Shown here piece after piece: positions 35,970 through 43,322 of a stretch of DNA of 64,000 nt (positions are counted from its first letter, which is position 1; each line of letters opens with the position of its first letter). Below the pieces are notes generated by a model. The model was not told the origin of the DNA. It saw nothing but the letters and a program-made list of their open reading frames with translations, and did not search any database. Origin of the DNA: Ciceribacter lividus (GTDB taxonomy: Bacteria > Pseudomonadota > Alphaproteobacteria > Rhizobiales > Rhizobiaceae); contig NZ_QPIX01000010.1 of assembly GCF_003337715.1 (NCBI RefSeq), positions 124,001 to 188,000 on the forward strand, in the 5' to 3' direction. The translations under genes and the position numbers were made by a program.

Positions 35970-36599
35970 ATGGCATTAACCCGGGTTAAGCCCGAAGACT
36001 GTGTGAGCCTCACCCTTTTCGAGCGCATCGCCGGCGCGTCCCTGCCGGAGCGCGACCGGGTGCTGGCGAGCATCGACCGCATCGACGTCGGAGCAGGTGA
36101 GGCGGTCTTTCGGCAGGACGATCCGCATCCCCTCGTCTACGTGGTCCGGCAGGGCCTGCTGAAATTCACCTATCTGCGGGCTGACGGTGAGGAATGGATC
36201 AAGTCGTTCGTCGCCGAAGGCCAGTTCTTCGGCAGCCTGTCGGCGCTGGTCGCCGGACGGGCGAGCTTCACCGTCACCGCAATCGAGGCGTCCAGCCTCG
36301 AGCGGTTGCCCTTTTTTCTGCTGGAAGACTTGGCCGACCGGGACCTCGCCTGGTCGCGCATGCTGCGTAACGCGCTCATTATCCTCGCCGAACGCAAGGA
36401 GCGGCGCGAGCGTGAGTTCCTCACCCTGACGGCGGAGGAGCGCTACCGTCTGCTGGTGCGCGAGCAGGTCGCTCTCCTGGGGCGGATCCCGCAGAAGGAC
36501 CTTGCCGCCTATCTCGGCATTACGCCCGTCGGCCTGTCGCGCATCGCCCGCCGGGTGCGTGAGGAGCAGGAGAGCCGGGCCGCGCTTAACCCGGGTTAA
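35970..36599 (+). CDS. Crp/Fnr-family regulator
   Basis: A 209-residue regulator: cyclic-nucleotide-binding-type beta roll (VFRQDDPHPLVYVVRQGLLKF; GQFFGSLSALVAGRASFTVTAIE) and a C-terminal HTH (IPQKDLAAYLGITPVGLSRIARRVR). The Fe-S cysteines of FNR are missing; only one Cys (position 11) occurs early, so it is probably a ligand- or redox-independent sensor. AGGAG precedes ATG 35970. The first codons and the stop codon both lie in identical 14-bp palindromes. Likely targets are the divergent SDR gene and the downstream methyltransferase; this is inference from position. Confidence 0.88.
   Translation: MALTRVKPEDCVSLTLFERIAGASLPERDRVLASIDRIDVGAGEAVFRQDDPHPLVYVVRQGLLKFTYLRADGEEWIKSFVAEGQFFGSLSALVAGRASFTVTAIEASSLERLPFFLLEDLADRDLAWSRMLRNALIILAERKERREREFLTLTAEERYRLLVREQVALLGRIPQKDLAAYLGITPVGLSRIARRVREEQESRAALNPG
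35976..35989. promoter_or_regulatory. 14-bp palindrome inside codons 3-7 of the Crp/Fnr gene
   Basis: TTAACCCGGGTTAA, perfect dyad, begins six bases into the coding sequence. An identical copy ends exactly at the stop codon of the same gene, 610 bases away. It could be an autoregulatory operator. Confidence 0.6.
36586..36599. promoter_or_regulatory. second identical 14-bp palindrome, at the Crp/Fnr stop codon
   Basis: TTAACCCGGGTTAA again; its final TAA is the stop codon of the regulator gene. It lies 57 bases before the downstream methyltransferase start, a position suited to control of that gene. Confidence 0.6.
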
Positions 36600-36656
36600 T
36601 GCGGCTTCGGCCGAAGCGGATGAGAAGGTTTCCGTCATTCGAGACGGAGCTGCCCG

Positions 36657-37223
36657 ATGAACCGCCCCTTGCACCCTTCCGATCACCTGCTGTTCTTCAA
36701 GTCCTGGCTGGCGAAGCCCTTCGAGACTGCCGCCATCGCGCCGTCGAGCCGCCGTCTGGCGGAGGCCATGACGGCGCAAATCGAGCCCCGATCCCGGGTG
36801 CTTGAACTCGGCCCCGGCACCGGAGTCTTCACCCGGGCACTCGTGGAAAGGGGTGTAGCCGAGAGGGATCTGGTGCTGGTGGAGCGCAATCCGGTTTTCG
36901 CCCGGCTGCTGGCGGATCGGTTCCCCGACGCGCTGATCCTGACCCGTGACGCGGCCGCGCTGCCGGCGGAAGCGGGAGCCTGCGATGCGGCGGTGAGCGG
37001 CCTGCCGCTTCTCTCGATGCCGGTACCGCAGGTAACCCGTATCCTGAAGGGGGCCTTCCGCACTCTGAAGCCGGATGGGCCTCTCTGGCAGTTCACCTAT
37101 GGGCCGCGCTGCCCGGTCCCGCAACCGCTCCTCCGCCGCCTGGGGCTCAGGGCCTGCCACACCCGCTTCGTGCTATTGAACCTGCCGCCGGCCAGCGTCT
37201 ATCGCATCGAACGCGTGGGGTAA
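36657..37223 (+). CDS. PmtA-like SAM-dependent phospholipid methyltransferase
   Basis: A 188-residue class I methyltransferase. The N-terminus HLLFFKSWLAKPFETAAIAPSSRRLAEAM resembles rhizobial PmtA (membrane-contact segment), and LELGPGTGVFTRALVERG (about 49-66) is the SAM-binding motif I; VERNPVFARLLADRFPDALI follows. PmtA enzymes methylate phosphatidylethanolamine towards phosphatidylcholine. GGAG precedes ATG 36657. It sits 57 bases after the Crp/Fnr gene on the same strand and its stop is followed at once by a duplicated toxin fragment. Confidence 0.82.
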   Translation: MNRPLHPSDHLLFFKSWLAKPFETAAIAPSSRRLAEAMTAQIEPRSRVLELGPGTGVFTRALVERGVAERDLVLVERNPVFARLLADRFPDALILTRDAAALPAEAGACDAAVSGLPLLSMPVPQVTRILKGAFRTLKPDGPLWQFTYGPRCPVPQPLLRRLGLRACHTRFVLLNLPPASVYRIERVG

Positions 37224-37226
37224 TAC

Positions 37227-37351
37227 CAGGTCTCGACGATGAAGCTCGTCGACACGGTCGAGGAACAATCGCTGCTCGAAAGCCTGCTCGAAGAAACCAA
37301 GCCGGCGCTGCCGCCGGAATGCGCCGGCCTCGATTATCTCCTCGCGACCGC
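37227..37351 (+). pseudogene. 5' fragment of a RES-domain toxin gene (duplicate)
   Basis: This 125-base stretch is nearly identical (about five mismatches by eye) to 40801-40925 inside the intact RES toxin gene. Its frame from ATG 37239 reads MKLVDTVEEQSLLESLLEE..., ending in YLLAT, after which similarity stops and the frame runs into foreign sequence. It contains no antitoxin and no catalytic part, so it cannot be active. It marks one edge of the mosaic region that runs to the intact copy. Confidence 0.85.
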
Positions 37352-37483
37352 ATTCTCGAAGGCCTGCGGGGTTTTCCCTATCGCGGGAGGTGCATCTATT
37401 TTCGCACCTACCCCGATCGCGTGATGATCCTCCGCGTGATGCACGGGGCGCAAGACGTCAAGGCGCAGGATTTCGACGGCTGA
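37352..37483 (+). pseudogene. 3' fragment of a ParE/RelE-type toxin gene
   Basis: Starting exactly where the RES fragment ends, but in another frame, the sequence reads ...EGLRGFPYRGRCIYFRTYP, then DRVMILRVMHGAQDVKAQD, ending FDG and a TGA at 37481-37483. The pattern YRGRCIYFRxxxDRVxILRVxHGAQD is the C-terminal half of ParE/RelE toxins. No start codon or N-terminal half is present and no antitoxin precedes it. It is a second toxin remnant fused by recombination to the first. Confidence 0.7.
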
Positions 37484-37494
37484 GGGGAGATGTC

Positions 37495-37532
37495 CGAAAT
37501 CAGGCAGCAAATGCCGCCGAGCGATACCGGCG
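37495..37532. repeat. 38-bp dispersed repeat, copy 1
   Basis: CGAAATCAGGCAGCAAATGC... matches, in inverse orientation, 48683-48720 with 35 of 38 bases identical. The G/C-rich ends (GATACCGGCG) and CAGGCAGCAAATGC core are shared. It lies immediately after the ParE remnant. Confidence 0.65.
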
Positions 37533-37752
37533 CGGCGTTGGAAGCGTTGTACCCCCTTTCCAGTCCTTCTTTCTACTTTCCTGAGTTCCCAAAAGCTGCC
37601 ACTGCCTTTGGTTGCGCATGTACCGCTCGATTTTGCTGATATAGTCGGCTGGCTTGGGGGGCGGGTCCGAACCAAGATTGACCGGGGCAAAGTCCGCAGC
37701 AGTTGCTCGTCAGCTTGCTACCCCGCAGCAACACGTCCCTGCCGTTTGGCAC

Positions 37753-38871
37753 TTAGCTCTGTTCTTGGACGGAAACGATGTCATCATCGGTCAACGTGCG
37801 AATGCTGGCGTCGTATCCCGCAACTCCGGCCGCGGTGAAGAACAGCTCGTTGACATTAGCATAGTGCTCGAGGATCGCATCAAGCGTATCATCCGCGGGG
37901 TAAGAGCCGCCTAGTGGTCGTACGTATCGATACAAGCCATCGTCCAAATCCACGGCGGTCAGGTGCCCCCTACGTTCCGAAAAAAGATCGCCGAAGGTGC
38001 GCCTGTGGGTCAGCTCGTTGCGTTGATCAGTTGCCTGCCAGAGCCACCCGGCCTGCTCGAATTTTGAGGAATTATTTCGACGCGGTGCGATGCAGCCCCT
38101 TGACGAAAGCAGCTCCAGTAAGGGCTCCCCCGTCACATCGGCTGCGCCTATCACTTTGAGCAATTTGGTCAGAGAATCTACATTGTGTGGGTCGTGCCCA
38201 AGGCGAAATGCTATCAACGCCGCCAGATAGTCCCGAGCCGATCCGAGATGCAGAAAGAAGGCATGTATATGCGCGAACAGCACCTGGTCGCGCATGCTTG
38301 CCGAGCTTGTGCCGTCGGTTTGGCCGTGCGCCAGCAGATTGGTGAGTTCCTCGTGGTAAAACTCGAAGATCCCGCGGACACTGGTATCTACATTGCGCAG
38401 ACTGAGGGCGATTGACTGCGCAAGCCGCTCAGGCTCCGTGCGGGCGTCAAGGATTTCGGCCAGCTGTTCCAGGGTGGGATTGCTCAGTGCGGCCAGTTGG
38501 GGCTTGCCGCGCACTTGGCCAATATTGGATGACATGCTGTGCCAGAGATCCGCCGGTCCACGGAAAAAATTAGTCTGTCCGGGTATCCGCGGCGACCAAA
38601 ACGACGTGTAGGCGCCGTCGATCCAGTTCATTCTTTCGAAGGCCACAAACTGTAGCCCCCGTTCGAGCAGAAATTGCTGCATGGCTGACTTTGAATAGAA
38701 TCCGTTCACACAGGGACGCCCGCCAGTGAGTACCGGCAGGATACGCCACCGGTGCTCGTCGGCTTGGGTGGCCTGAACACCACCGGACCAGTTGGCCGAA
38801 AAGCCTGAAGCATTCGCTACCCGCTGGACGGGCTGCATTTCATCGAGCCGAAGCGACACTTTTTTGATCAT
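37753..38871 (-). CDS. hypothetical protein with HEPN-like RN-x3-H motif
   Basis: A 372-residue protein of no family I recognise. The first 120 residues are mixed (FVAFERMNWIDGAYTSFWSPRIPG); the rest is helical. Near the C-terminus, QRNELTHRRTF (R284-N-E-L-T-H289) fits the R-N-x3-H active motif of HEPN RNases, but that motif is short and also occurs by chance. Lower G+C and a less biased codon use than the flanks suggest recent transfer. It lies between the toxin remnants and ohrR, within the segment bounded by the RES duplication, and has no partner gene on its strand. The start MIKKVSLRL at 38871 is tentative. Confidence 0.65.
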   Translation of the reverse strand: MIKKVSLRLDEMQPVQRVANASGFSANWSGGVQATQADEHRWRILPVLTGGRPCVNGFYSKSAMQQFLLERGLQFVAFERMNWIDGAYTSFWSPRIPGQTNFFRGPADLWHSMSSNIGQVRGKPQLAALSNPTLEQLAEILDARTEPERLAQSIALSLRNVDTSVRGIFEFYHEELTNLLAHGQTDGTSSASMRDQVLFAHIHAFFLHLGSARDYLAALIAFRLGHDPHNVDSLTKLLKVIGAADVTGEPLLELLSSRGCIAPRRNNSSKFEQAGWLWQATDQRNELTHRRTFGDLFSERRGHLTAVDLDDGLYRYVRPLGGSYPADDTLDAILEHYANVNELFFTAAGVAGYDASIRTLTDDDIVSVQEQS

Positions 38872-39184
38872 CGGAGTCTCACGAATTGCTGGCAGCCTAT
38901 TTGTTGGCACTCTGTTGTCGCCACTTGCTCGAACGCCTCCTTAAGTTAATTGCCATCCAGTCCGAGCGGCAGCTACAGGGGCCGATTGCCTATACCGACG
39001 CAAGAGATTGTTGAATTCTTACAGGCAATATCGGCGCGGCTAAGGTCGGGGCGAGCCACAACAAAGCGGCAGCAATCTATTATCTATCACCGAAAGCCGC
39101 CCGTCCCCCTCCTTGCCCCAAAGCCGCCGTTCACAGCATCCGCTCCATAGCTCCGGAGACAATACCCGCCGCGACCTCGGCCCT
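38872..39184. other. gene-free spacer
   Basis: About 313 bases between the hypothetical gene's start and the ohrR stop. It must hold the promoter of the leftward hypothetical gene; no confident -35/-10 pair, hairpin terminator or conserved small frame was found. ATTGCC and GGCAAT near 38986 and 39026 make a loose inverted pair. Confidence 0.4.
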
Positions 39185-39634
39185 CTATTCCTCCGGCGCA
39201 AGCTGACGGCGCAGCGCATGCAGCCGCTCGCGCATGCTGTCGATCTCCTCGATGCTGCAGCCGGTCGCGATGCCGATCGACTGCATGACGTTCGCCGCTC
39301 TCTGCTGCAGGGCGGCGCCGGTCTCGGTCAGCGAGATGATGACCTGCCGCTCGTCGCCGGAGGAGCGCTCGCGCGCCACGTAGCCCGCCTGCTGCAGGCG
39401 TTTCAGCAGCGGTGACAGCGTGCCGGAATCGAGGCCGAGGCGCTCGCCGATCGCCTTGACGGGCTGGCCGTCCTCTTCCCAGAGCACCATCATCACGAGA
39501 TATTGCGGATAGGTGAGTCCGAGCGGCTCGAGTAGCGGTTTGTAGGCACGGTTGAACGCATGTGCGGCGCCGTAGATGGCGAAGCACAGCTGGTTGTCGA
39601 GACGCGGTCCTTTTACGGCCTTCTTGTTCGGCAT
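39185..39634 (-). CDS. ohrR: organic hydroperoxide sensor repressor
   Basis: A 149-residue MarR-family repressor. The reactive cysteine is C17 in [21 protein letters not shown], the hallmark of OhrR; oxidation by organic peroxides releases DNA. The winged helix is around [42 protein letters not shown]. Two further Cys exist, one ([10 protein letters not shown]) in the C-terminal half, as needed for the two-Cys OhrR disulfide mechanism. It is divergent from ohr, sharing a 148-base control region with a repeated TCAATTG site. Confidence 0.94.
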   Translation of the reverse strand: MPNKKAVKGPRLDNQLCFAIYGAAHAFNRAYKPLLEPLGLTYPQYLVMMVLWEEDGQPVKAIGERLGLDSGTLSPLLKRLQQAGYVARERSSGDERQVIISLTETGAALQQRAANVMQSIGIATGCSIEEIDSMRERLHALRRQLAPEE

Positions 39635-39715
39635 GATTCTTCCGATCCGTCGATCGGTCCCAGTGTTCCCCGGCGCATTCTCTCAATTCTGCGTCGCGGT
39701 CGCAACGTGCAAAAA

Positions 39716-39737
39716 TCAATTGCACACAATTCAATTG
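39716..39737. promoter_or_regulatory. OhrR-type operator
   Basis: TCAATTG occurs at 39716-39722 and 39731-39737, each containing the palindrome CAATTG, in the divergent ohrR-ohr gap. Paired A/T-rich motifs of this kind bind OhrR dimers in related bacteria, so control of both genes from here is likely. Confidence 0.7.
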
Positions 39738-39782
39738 CTCGGTATGTAAATGCGCATAGACCCAACGACAAGGAGCAAGGAC

Positions 39783-40205
39783 ATGAGCATTCTCTATACC
39801 GCCCAGGCTTCCGCAACCGGCGGCCGCGCAGGCCGCGCGGTTTCCGACAACGGCGTTCTCGACGTGAAGCTGACGGTGCCGAAGGAGCTCGGCGGCGACG
39901 GCGCCACCGGCACCAATCCGGAACAGATGTTCGCCGCCGGCTATTCCGCCTGCTTCCTCGGCGCGCTGAAGGCCGTCGCCGGCAAGGAGAAGATGAAGCT
40001 TTCGGAAGACACGACTGTGACGGCGCGCGTCGGCATCGGCCCGCGCGACGACGGCACCGGTTTCGGCATCGAAGTGGCGATCTCCGTCAATATTCCGGGC
40101 GTCGAACGCGCGGTCGCCGAACGCCTGGTGGCCGCCGCCCACATCGTCTGCCCCTACAGCCACGCCATGCGGACCTCGACCGAGGTTCCGGTCAGCGTCG
40201 AATAA
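39783..40205 (+). CDS. ohr: organic hydroperoxide resistance peroxidase
   Basis: A 140-residue thiol peroxidase of the Ohr/OsmC fold. Both catalytic cysteines are present: C57 in GYSACFLGALKAVA and C123 in HIVCPYSHAMR; R18 and E48 (NPEQMF) complete the active site. It reduces lipid and organic hydroperoxides using lipoylated proteins as donors. AGGAGCAAGGAC before ATG 39783 fixes the start. Expression is expected to be OhrR-controlled. Confidence 0.95.
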   Translation: MSILYTAQASATGGRAGRAVSDNGVLDVKLTVPKELGGDGATGTNPEQMFAAGYSACFLGALKAVAGKEKMKLSEDTTVTARVGIGPRDDGTGFGIEVAISVNIPGVERAVAERLVAAAHIVCPYSHAMRTSTEVPVSVE

Positions 40206-40326
40206 GGCGTCGGCGGCAACTGGTCGATCAAGGGCAGGGCGGCCCGTGCGGGCCGTCCGATGCCTGACGTGATGGTTTTGAAAAGGGTGTTTCCCGCCGG
40301 AAATGCCCTTTCTCCTTGTCTCGGGA

Positions 40327-40347
40327 AAGAAATTGATTATATTTCTT
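40327..40347. promoter_or_regulatory. candidate Xre operator of the RES/Xre toxin-antitoxin pair
   Basis: AAGAAAT (40327-40333) and ATTTCTT (40341-40347) are perfect inverted arms around TGATTAT, 20 bases before the antitoxin start. Antitoxins of this class bind such palindromes to autoregulate. Confidence 0.55.
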
Positions 40348-40367
40348 CCAAGGAAAGGAATGTGGCC

Positions 40368-40751
40368 ATGCTGGAAGCTCTGGAAAAGCCATCCGCACCC
40401 GCCTCCGAGGCCACGGTCGTCACCAAGGCCGTGGTCAATGCTGCCGATCGCCTCGGCCTCAGCGCCCGCTCGCTCGCCGCCGTGCTCGGCCTCTCCGAGG
40501 CGAGCGTCTCGCGCATGAAGCGGCTCGACTTTCGGCTGGAGCGCGGCAGCAAGCCCTTCGAACTCGCGCTCCTCTTCATCCGCGTCTTCCGTTCGCTCGA
40601 TGCGATCGCCGGCGGCGACGAGGCCGTGGCGCGCAACTGGCTGCGCAACGAGAATACCGCGCTCGGCGGTGTACCGGCGCAGAAGATCCTCACCGTTTCC
40701 GGGCTCGTCGATGTCCTTGCCTATCTGGACGCCCGCCGCGCTCTCGTCTGA
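40368..40751 (+). CDS. Xre/MbcA/ParS-type antitoxin of a RES pair
   Basis: A 127-residue antitoxin. Residues 25-60 form a short HTH (ADRLGLSARSLAAVLGLSEASVSRMKR), and residues 70-125 are the C-terminal toxin-binding domain (AIAGGDEAVARNWLRNENTALGGVPAQKILTVSGLVDVLAYLDARR). AGGAAAGGA precedes ATG 40368. It overlaps the downstream RES toxin by 41 bases, the usual coupling. It should neutralise the toxin and repress the operon through the palindrome just upstream. Confidence 0.9.
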   Translation: MLEALEKPSAPASEATVVTKAVVNAADRLGLSARSLAAVLGLSEASVSRMKRLDFRLERGSKPFELALLFIRVFRSLDAIAGGDEAVARNWLRNENTALGGVPAQKILTVSGLVDVLAYLDARRALV

Positions 40752-41472
40752 GTTCCGCACCGTCTCGGGCGCGTGGTGGCGGCTCGTCGAGGCGCAGCAC
40801 CAGGTCTCGACGATGAAGCTCGTCGACACGGTCGAGGAGCAATCGTTGCTCGAAAGCCTGCTCGAAGAAACCAAGCCGGCGCTGCCGCCGGAATGCGCCG
40901 GCCTCGACTATCTCCTCGCGACACCGTTCCGCTATGGCGCGGTCTACCCGAAGGGTTCGCGCTTTCGCAGGGCCGGCCGCACGCCGGGCGTCTTCTACGC
41001 CGCCGAAAGCGTCACGACGGCCCTTGCCGAAATGGCCTTCTACCGGCTGCTCTTCTTCGCCGAATCGCCCGACACGCCGCTGCCCGCCAACGCCGCGGAA
41101 TACACCGCCTTTTCCGCGCCCGTCGCGACCACGCGCGCGCTCGACCTCACCGCGCCGCCGCTCTCGCGCGACGCTGCTGCCTGGAGCGATCCGGTCTCCT
41201 ACGAGGCCTGCCAGGCGCTGGCCGATGCCGCGCGCGCGGCGGACGGGCAGGCGATCCTCTACCGTTCGGTGCGCGATCCGAAGGGCGGCATGAACATCGC
41301 GCTTTTGAGCGCGCTCGCCTTCGCCGCCCGCGAACCCGTCGAGCGCCAGACATGGCACATCCGTCTCGGACGGGCGGGCGTGCAGGCGCTCTGCGCGTTT
41401 CCGCCGCGGCGGCTCGGCTTCTCCGTCGCCGATTTCGCAGCCGATCCCCGGCTGAAGGAAAGCTTCGGGTGA
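40711..41472 (+). CDS. RES-domain NAD-degrading toxin
   Basis: A 253-residue toxin of the RES family, which depletes cellular NAD+. The RES region includes FRYGAVYPKGSRFRRAG, TPGVFYAAESVTTALAEMAF and ILYRSVRDPKGGMNIAL, giving the conserved Arg, Tyr, Glu and Ser. The start overlaps the antitoxin gene (MSLPIWTPAAL at 40711). An internal 125-base piece of this gene is duplicated at 37227-37351. Length is normal and no frameshift is seen, so the pair is probably functional. Confidence 0.9.
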   Translation: MSLPIWTPAALSSEFRTVSGAWWRLVEAQHQVSTMKLVDTVEEQSLLESLLEETKPALPPECAGLDYLLATPFRYGAVYPKGSRFRRAGRTPGVFYAAESVTTALAEMAFYRLLFFAESPDTPLPANAAEYTAFSAPVATTRALDLTAPPLSRDAAAWSDPVSYEACQALADAARAADGQAILYRSVRDPKGGMNIALLSALAFAAREPVERQTWHIRLGRAGVQALCAFPPRRLGFSVADFAADPRLKESFG

Positions 41473-41484
41473 AGGTCTTGCGTC

Positions 41485-41512
41485 CTTCTCTCCGCAAGCG
41501 GGGAGAGGGGAC
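41485..41512. terminator. hairpin between RES toxin and MarR genes
   Basis: CTCTCCGC-AA-GCGGGGAGAG forms a stem in the 43-base convergent gap. It resembles a half-unit of the G/C-rich intergenic repeats and may end transcription from either side; no T-run. Confidence 0.4.
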
Positions 41513-41515
41513 ACG

Positions 41516-41962
41516 TCACCGCGCCACCTCGATCAGCCCCTGGCGCAGGATCTGCGGATCGGTGCTGAGGCCTGCCTCCAGTTCCTCATGCTCGTGCCGC
41601 CAGATCGGCACCGCCTCGGCGAGCACGGCCATGCCCGCCTCCGTCAGTTTCAGCCGCTTGCCACGACGATCCTTCTCGTCGGCCACGACCGCGACCCAGC
41701 CGCGCTGGGTGAGCGGCTTCAGCGCCGCCGTCAGCGTCGTGCGGTCCATGGCAAGCAGCGCGGCGACCGGCCCCATCGGCGGCGGATCCGGGCGGTTGAG
41801 CGCCATCATCAGCGAGAACTGGCCATTGGTGAGCCCGAGCGGCTTGAAGGCGGCATCGAAGCGGCGCGCAAGCGCACGCGCGGCGCGCTGGGCGTGGAGG
41901 CAGAGGCATGTGTCGCGGACATGGAGAGTGGTCGAAAAAGGAATCGTCGGCTGATTTGACAT
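41516..41962 (-). CDS. MarR-family regulator
   Basis: A 148-residue winged-helix regulator: VAALLAMDRTTLTAALKPLTQRGWVAVVADEKDRRGKRLKLTEAG is the recognition helix and wing. The N-terminus holds a CLCLHAQRAARALARRFD helix with two cysteines (about 19 and 21) that could sense oxidants. It is divergent from the DUF899-DUF1579-VOC operon; the 68-base gap contains a perfect palindrome, so direct repression of that operon is likely. Confidence 0.86.
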   Translation of the reverse strand: MSNQPTIPFSTTLHVRDTCLCLHAQRAARALARRFDAAFKPLGLTNGQFSLMMALNRPDPPPMGPVAALLAMDRTTLTAALKPLTQRGWVAVVADEKDRRGKRLKLTEAGMAVLAEAVPIWRHEHEELEAGLSTDPQILRQGLIEVAR

Positions 41963-41973
41963 GCGATAAATAT

Positions 41974-41985
41974 GTTGATATCAAC
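41974..41985. promoter_or_regulatory. MarR-type operator palindrome
   Basis: GTTGATATCAAC, a perfect 12-bp dyad, lies centrally between the divergent marR-type gene and the DUF899 gene. TTGACAT (41956-41962) and ATGTCAA (41990-41996) flank it as a wider inverted pair and could include a -35 element. Confidence 0.65.
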
Positions 41986-42030
41986 GTAAATGTCAAGCAA
42001 AACCGCGCCTGTCCGGAGGAGGAGAAGATC

Positions 42031-42753
42031 ATGGACCATCCTGTCGTATCCCGCGAAGAATGGCTGGAGGCCCGCCGCGCCCTGCTCCTGAAGGAGAAGG
42101 AGGCGACGCATCTGCGTGACCGGCTGAACGCCGAGCGCATGGCGCTGCCCTGGGTGAAGGTCGACAAGGATTACGTCTTCGACACGCCGTCGGGACCGAG
42201 GACGCTCGCCGCGCTCTTCGACGGACGCAGCCAACTGATGATCTACCACTTCATGCTCGGCCCGGACTGGCAGGCCGGCTGCCCCGGCTGCTCCTTCCTC
42301 TGCGATCACCTGGATGGCACGCTGCCGCATCTCAATCATCACGACGTGACGCTGGTCGCCGTCTCCCGTGCGCCGCTCGAAAAGATCGAGGCCTACAAGC
42401 GCCGCATGGGCTGGCATTTCCCCTGGGTTTCGTCCTTCGGCACCGATTTCAACCGCGACTATCACGTGTCCTTCGATCCGGAGGAACTCGCCTCCGGCAA
42501 GGTCTTCTATAATTTCACCGCAATGCCGGCGGAGAATGCCGGCACCGAGCTTCCGGGCCTCAGCGCCTTCTACCGCGATGCCGGCGGCAGCGTCTTCCAT
42601 ACCTATTCGAGCTATGCGCGGGGACCGGAAGAACTGATCGGTACGCTGATGATCCTCGACCGGGCGCCGAAGGGGCGCAACGAGAGGACGACGATGGATT
42701 TCGTCCGTCGCCACGACGAATACGACGGCAAGCCGCGCGCCGCCGCGTCCTGA
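42031..42753 (+). CDS. DUF899 thioredoxin-like protein
   Basis: A 240-residue thioredoxin-fold protein: WVKVDKDYVFDTPSGPRTLAALFDGRSQLMIYHFMLGPDW, then the redox motif GCPGCSFLCDHLDG, and MGWHFPWVSSFGTDFNRDY. DUF899 members are DsbA-like or peroxiredoxin-like proteins of unknown target. GGAGGAGGAG before ATG 42031 is a strong ribosome site. First gene of a three-gene operon with DUF1579 and a double-VOC protein, divergent from MarR. Confidence 0.9.
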   Translation: MDHPVVSREEWLEARRALLLKEKEATHLRDRLNAERMALPWVKVDKDYVFDTPSGPRTLAALFDGRSQLMIYHFMLGPDWQAGCPGCSFLCDHLDGTLPHLNHHDVTLVAVSRAPLEKIEAYKRRMGWHFPWVSSFGTDFNRDYHVSFDPEELASGKVFYNFTAMPAENAGTELPGLSAFYRDAGGSVFHTYSSYARGPEELIGTLMILDRAPKGRNERTTMDFVRRHDEYDGKPRAAAS

Positions 42754-42807
42754 GCCGTCCACATCTGCAGGCATCTTTTCTGAAACCCCATCGAGGAGGA
42801 TGAGGTC

Positions 42808-43299
42808 ATGATGGAATTCGCCGTACCGCAGCAGGAACACCACTTTCTTCAAAGGCTCCTCGGCGACTGGGTCGTCACTTCGGCCACCGGCAACGAGGAT
42901 TGCGGGCCCGACAGCCCCGACGACCGCTGGACCGAGACGGTCCGCTCGCTCGACGGCCTCTGGTATGTCGCCGAGGGCCGCGGCAAGATGCCGGGCGGTC
43001 GTCCGGGCTCGGTCCTGATGACGCTCGGCTACGATCCTCAGGCCGGCCACTATGTCGGCAGCTGGGTCGGCTCGATGATGACCAAGCTCTGGGTCTACAA
43101 GGGCTGGATCGAACCCGATGGCAAGACGCTGACGCTCGAGGCGGAAGGGCCGGATTTCGCGGATCCGTCGAAGACCGCGATCTACCACGACGCCATCACC
43201 TTCCTCGACGACAATCATCGCCGCTTCGCGGGCAGCGTCCGCCAGCCCGATGGCAGTTTCCATACCTTCATGACGAGCGAAATGCAGAGACAGTCCTGA
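42808..43299 (+). CDS. DUF1579 family protein
   Basis: A 163-residue beta-barrel-like protein with the DUF1579 pattern: LLGDWVVTSATGNEDCG, TVRSLDGLWYVAEGRGKMPGG, SVLMTLGYDPQAGHYVGSW and a C-terminal HTFMTSEMQRQ. The fold is thought to be lipocalin-like. Function unknown. GAGGAGGATGAGGT precedes ATG 42808; an adjacent Met codon is the next choice. Middle gene of the MarR-linked operon. Confidence 0.85.
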   Translation: MMEFAVPQQEHHFLQRLLGDWVVTSATGNEDCGPDSPDDRWTETVRSLDGLWYVAEGRGKMPGGRPGSVLMTLGYDPQAGHYVGSWVGSMMTKLWVYKGWIEPDGKTLTLEAEGPDFADPSKTAIYHDAITFLDDNHRRFAGSVRQPDGSFHTFMTSEMQRQS

Positions 43300-43322
43300 G
43301 CAACCCGAAGAAGGAAGAGACA

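Noticed and set aside
37334-37690. 118-residue minus-strand frame as a gene
   Set aside because: It overlaps the ParE and RES remnants on the opposite strand, has no ribosome site and no family resemblance.
37224-40925. Transposon or prophage
   Set aside because: No transposase, integrase, terminal inverted repeats or phage structural gene was found; only a duplicated toxin segment and remnants.
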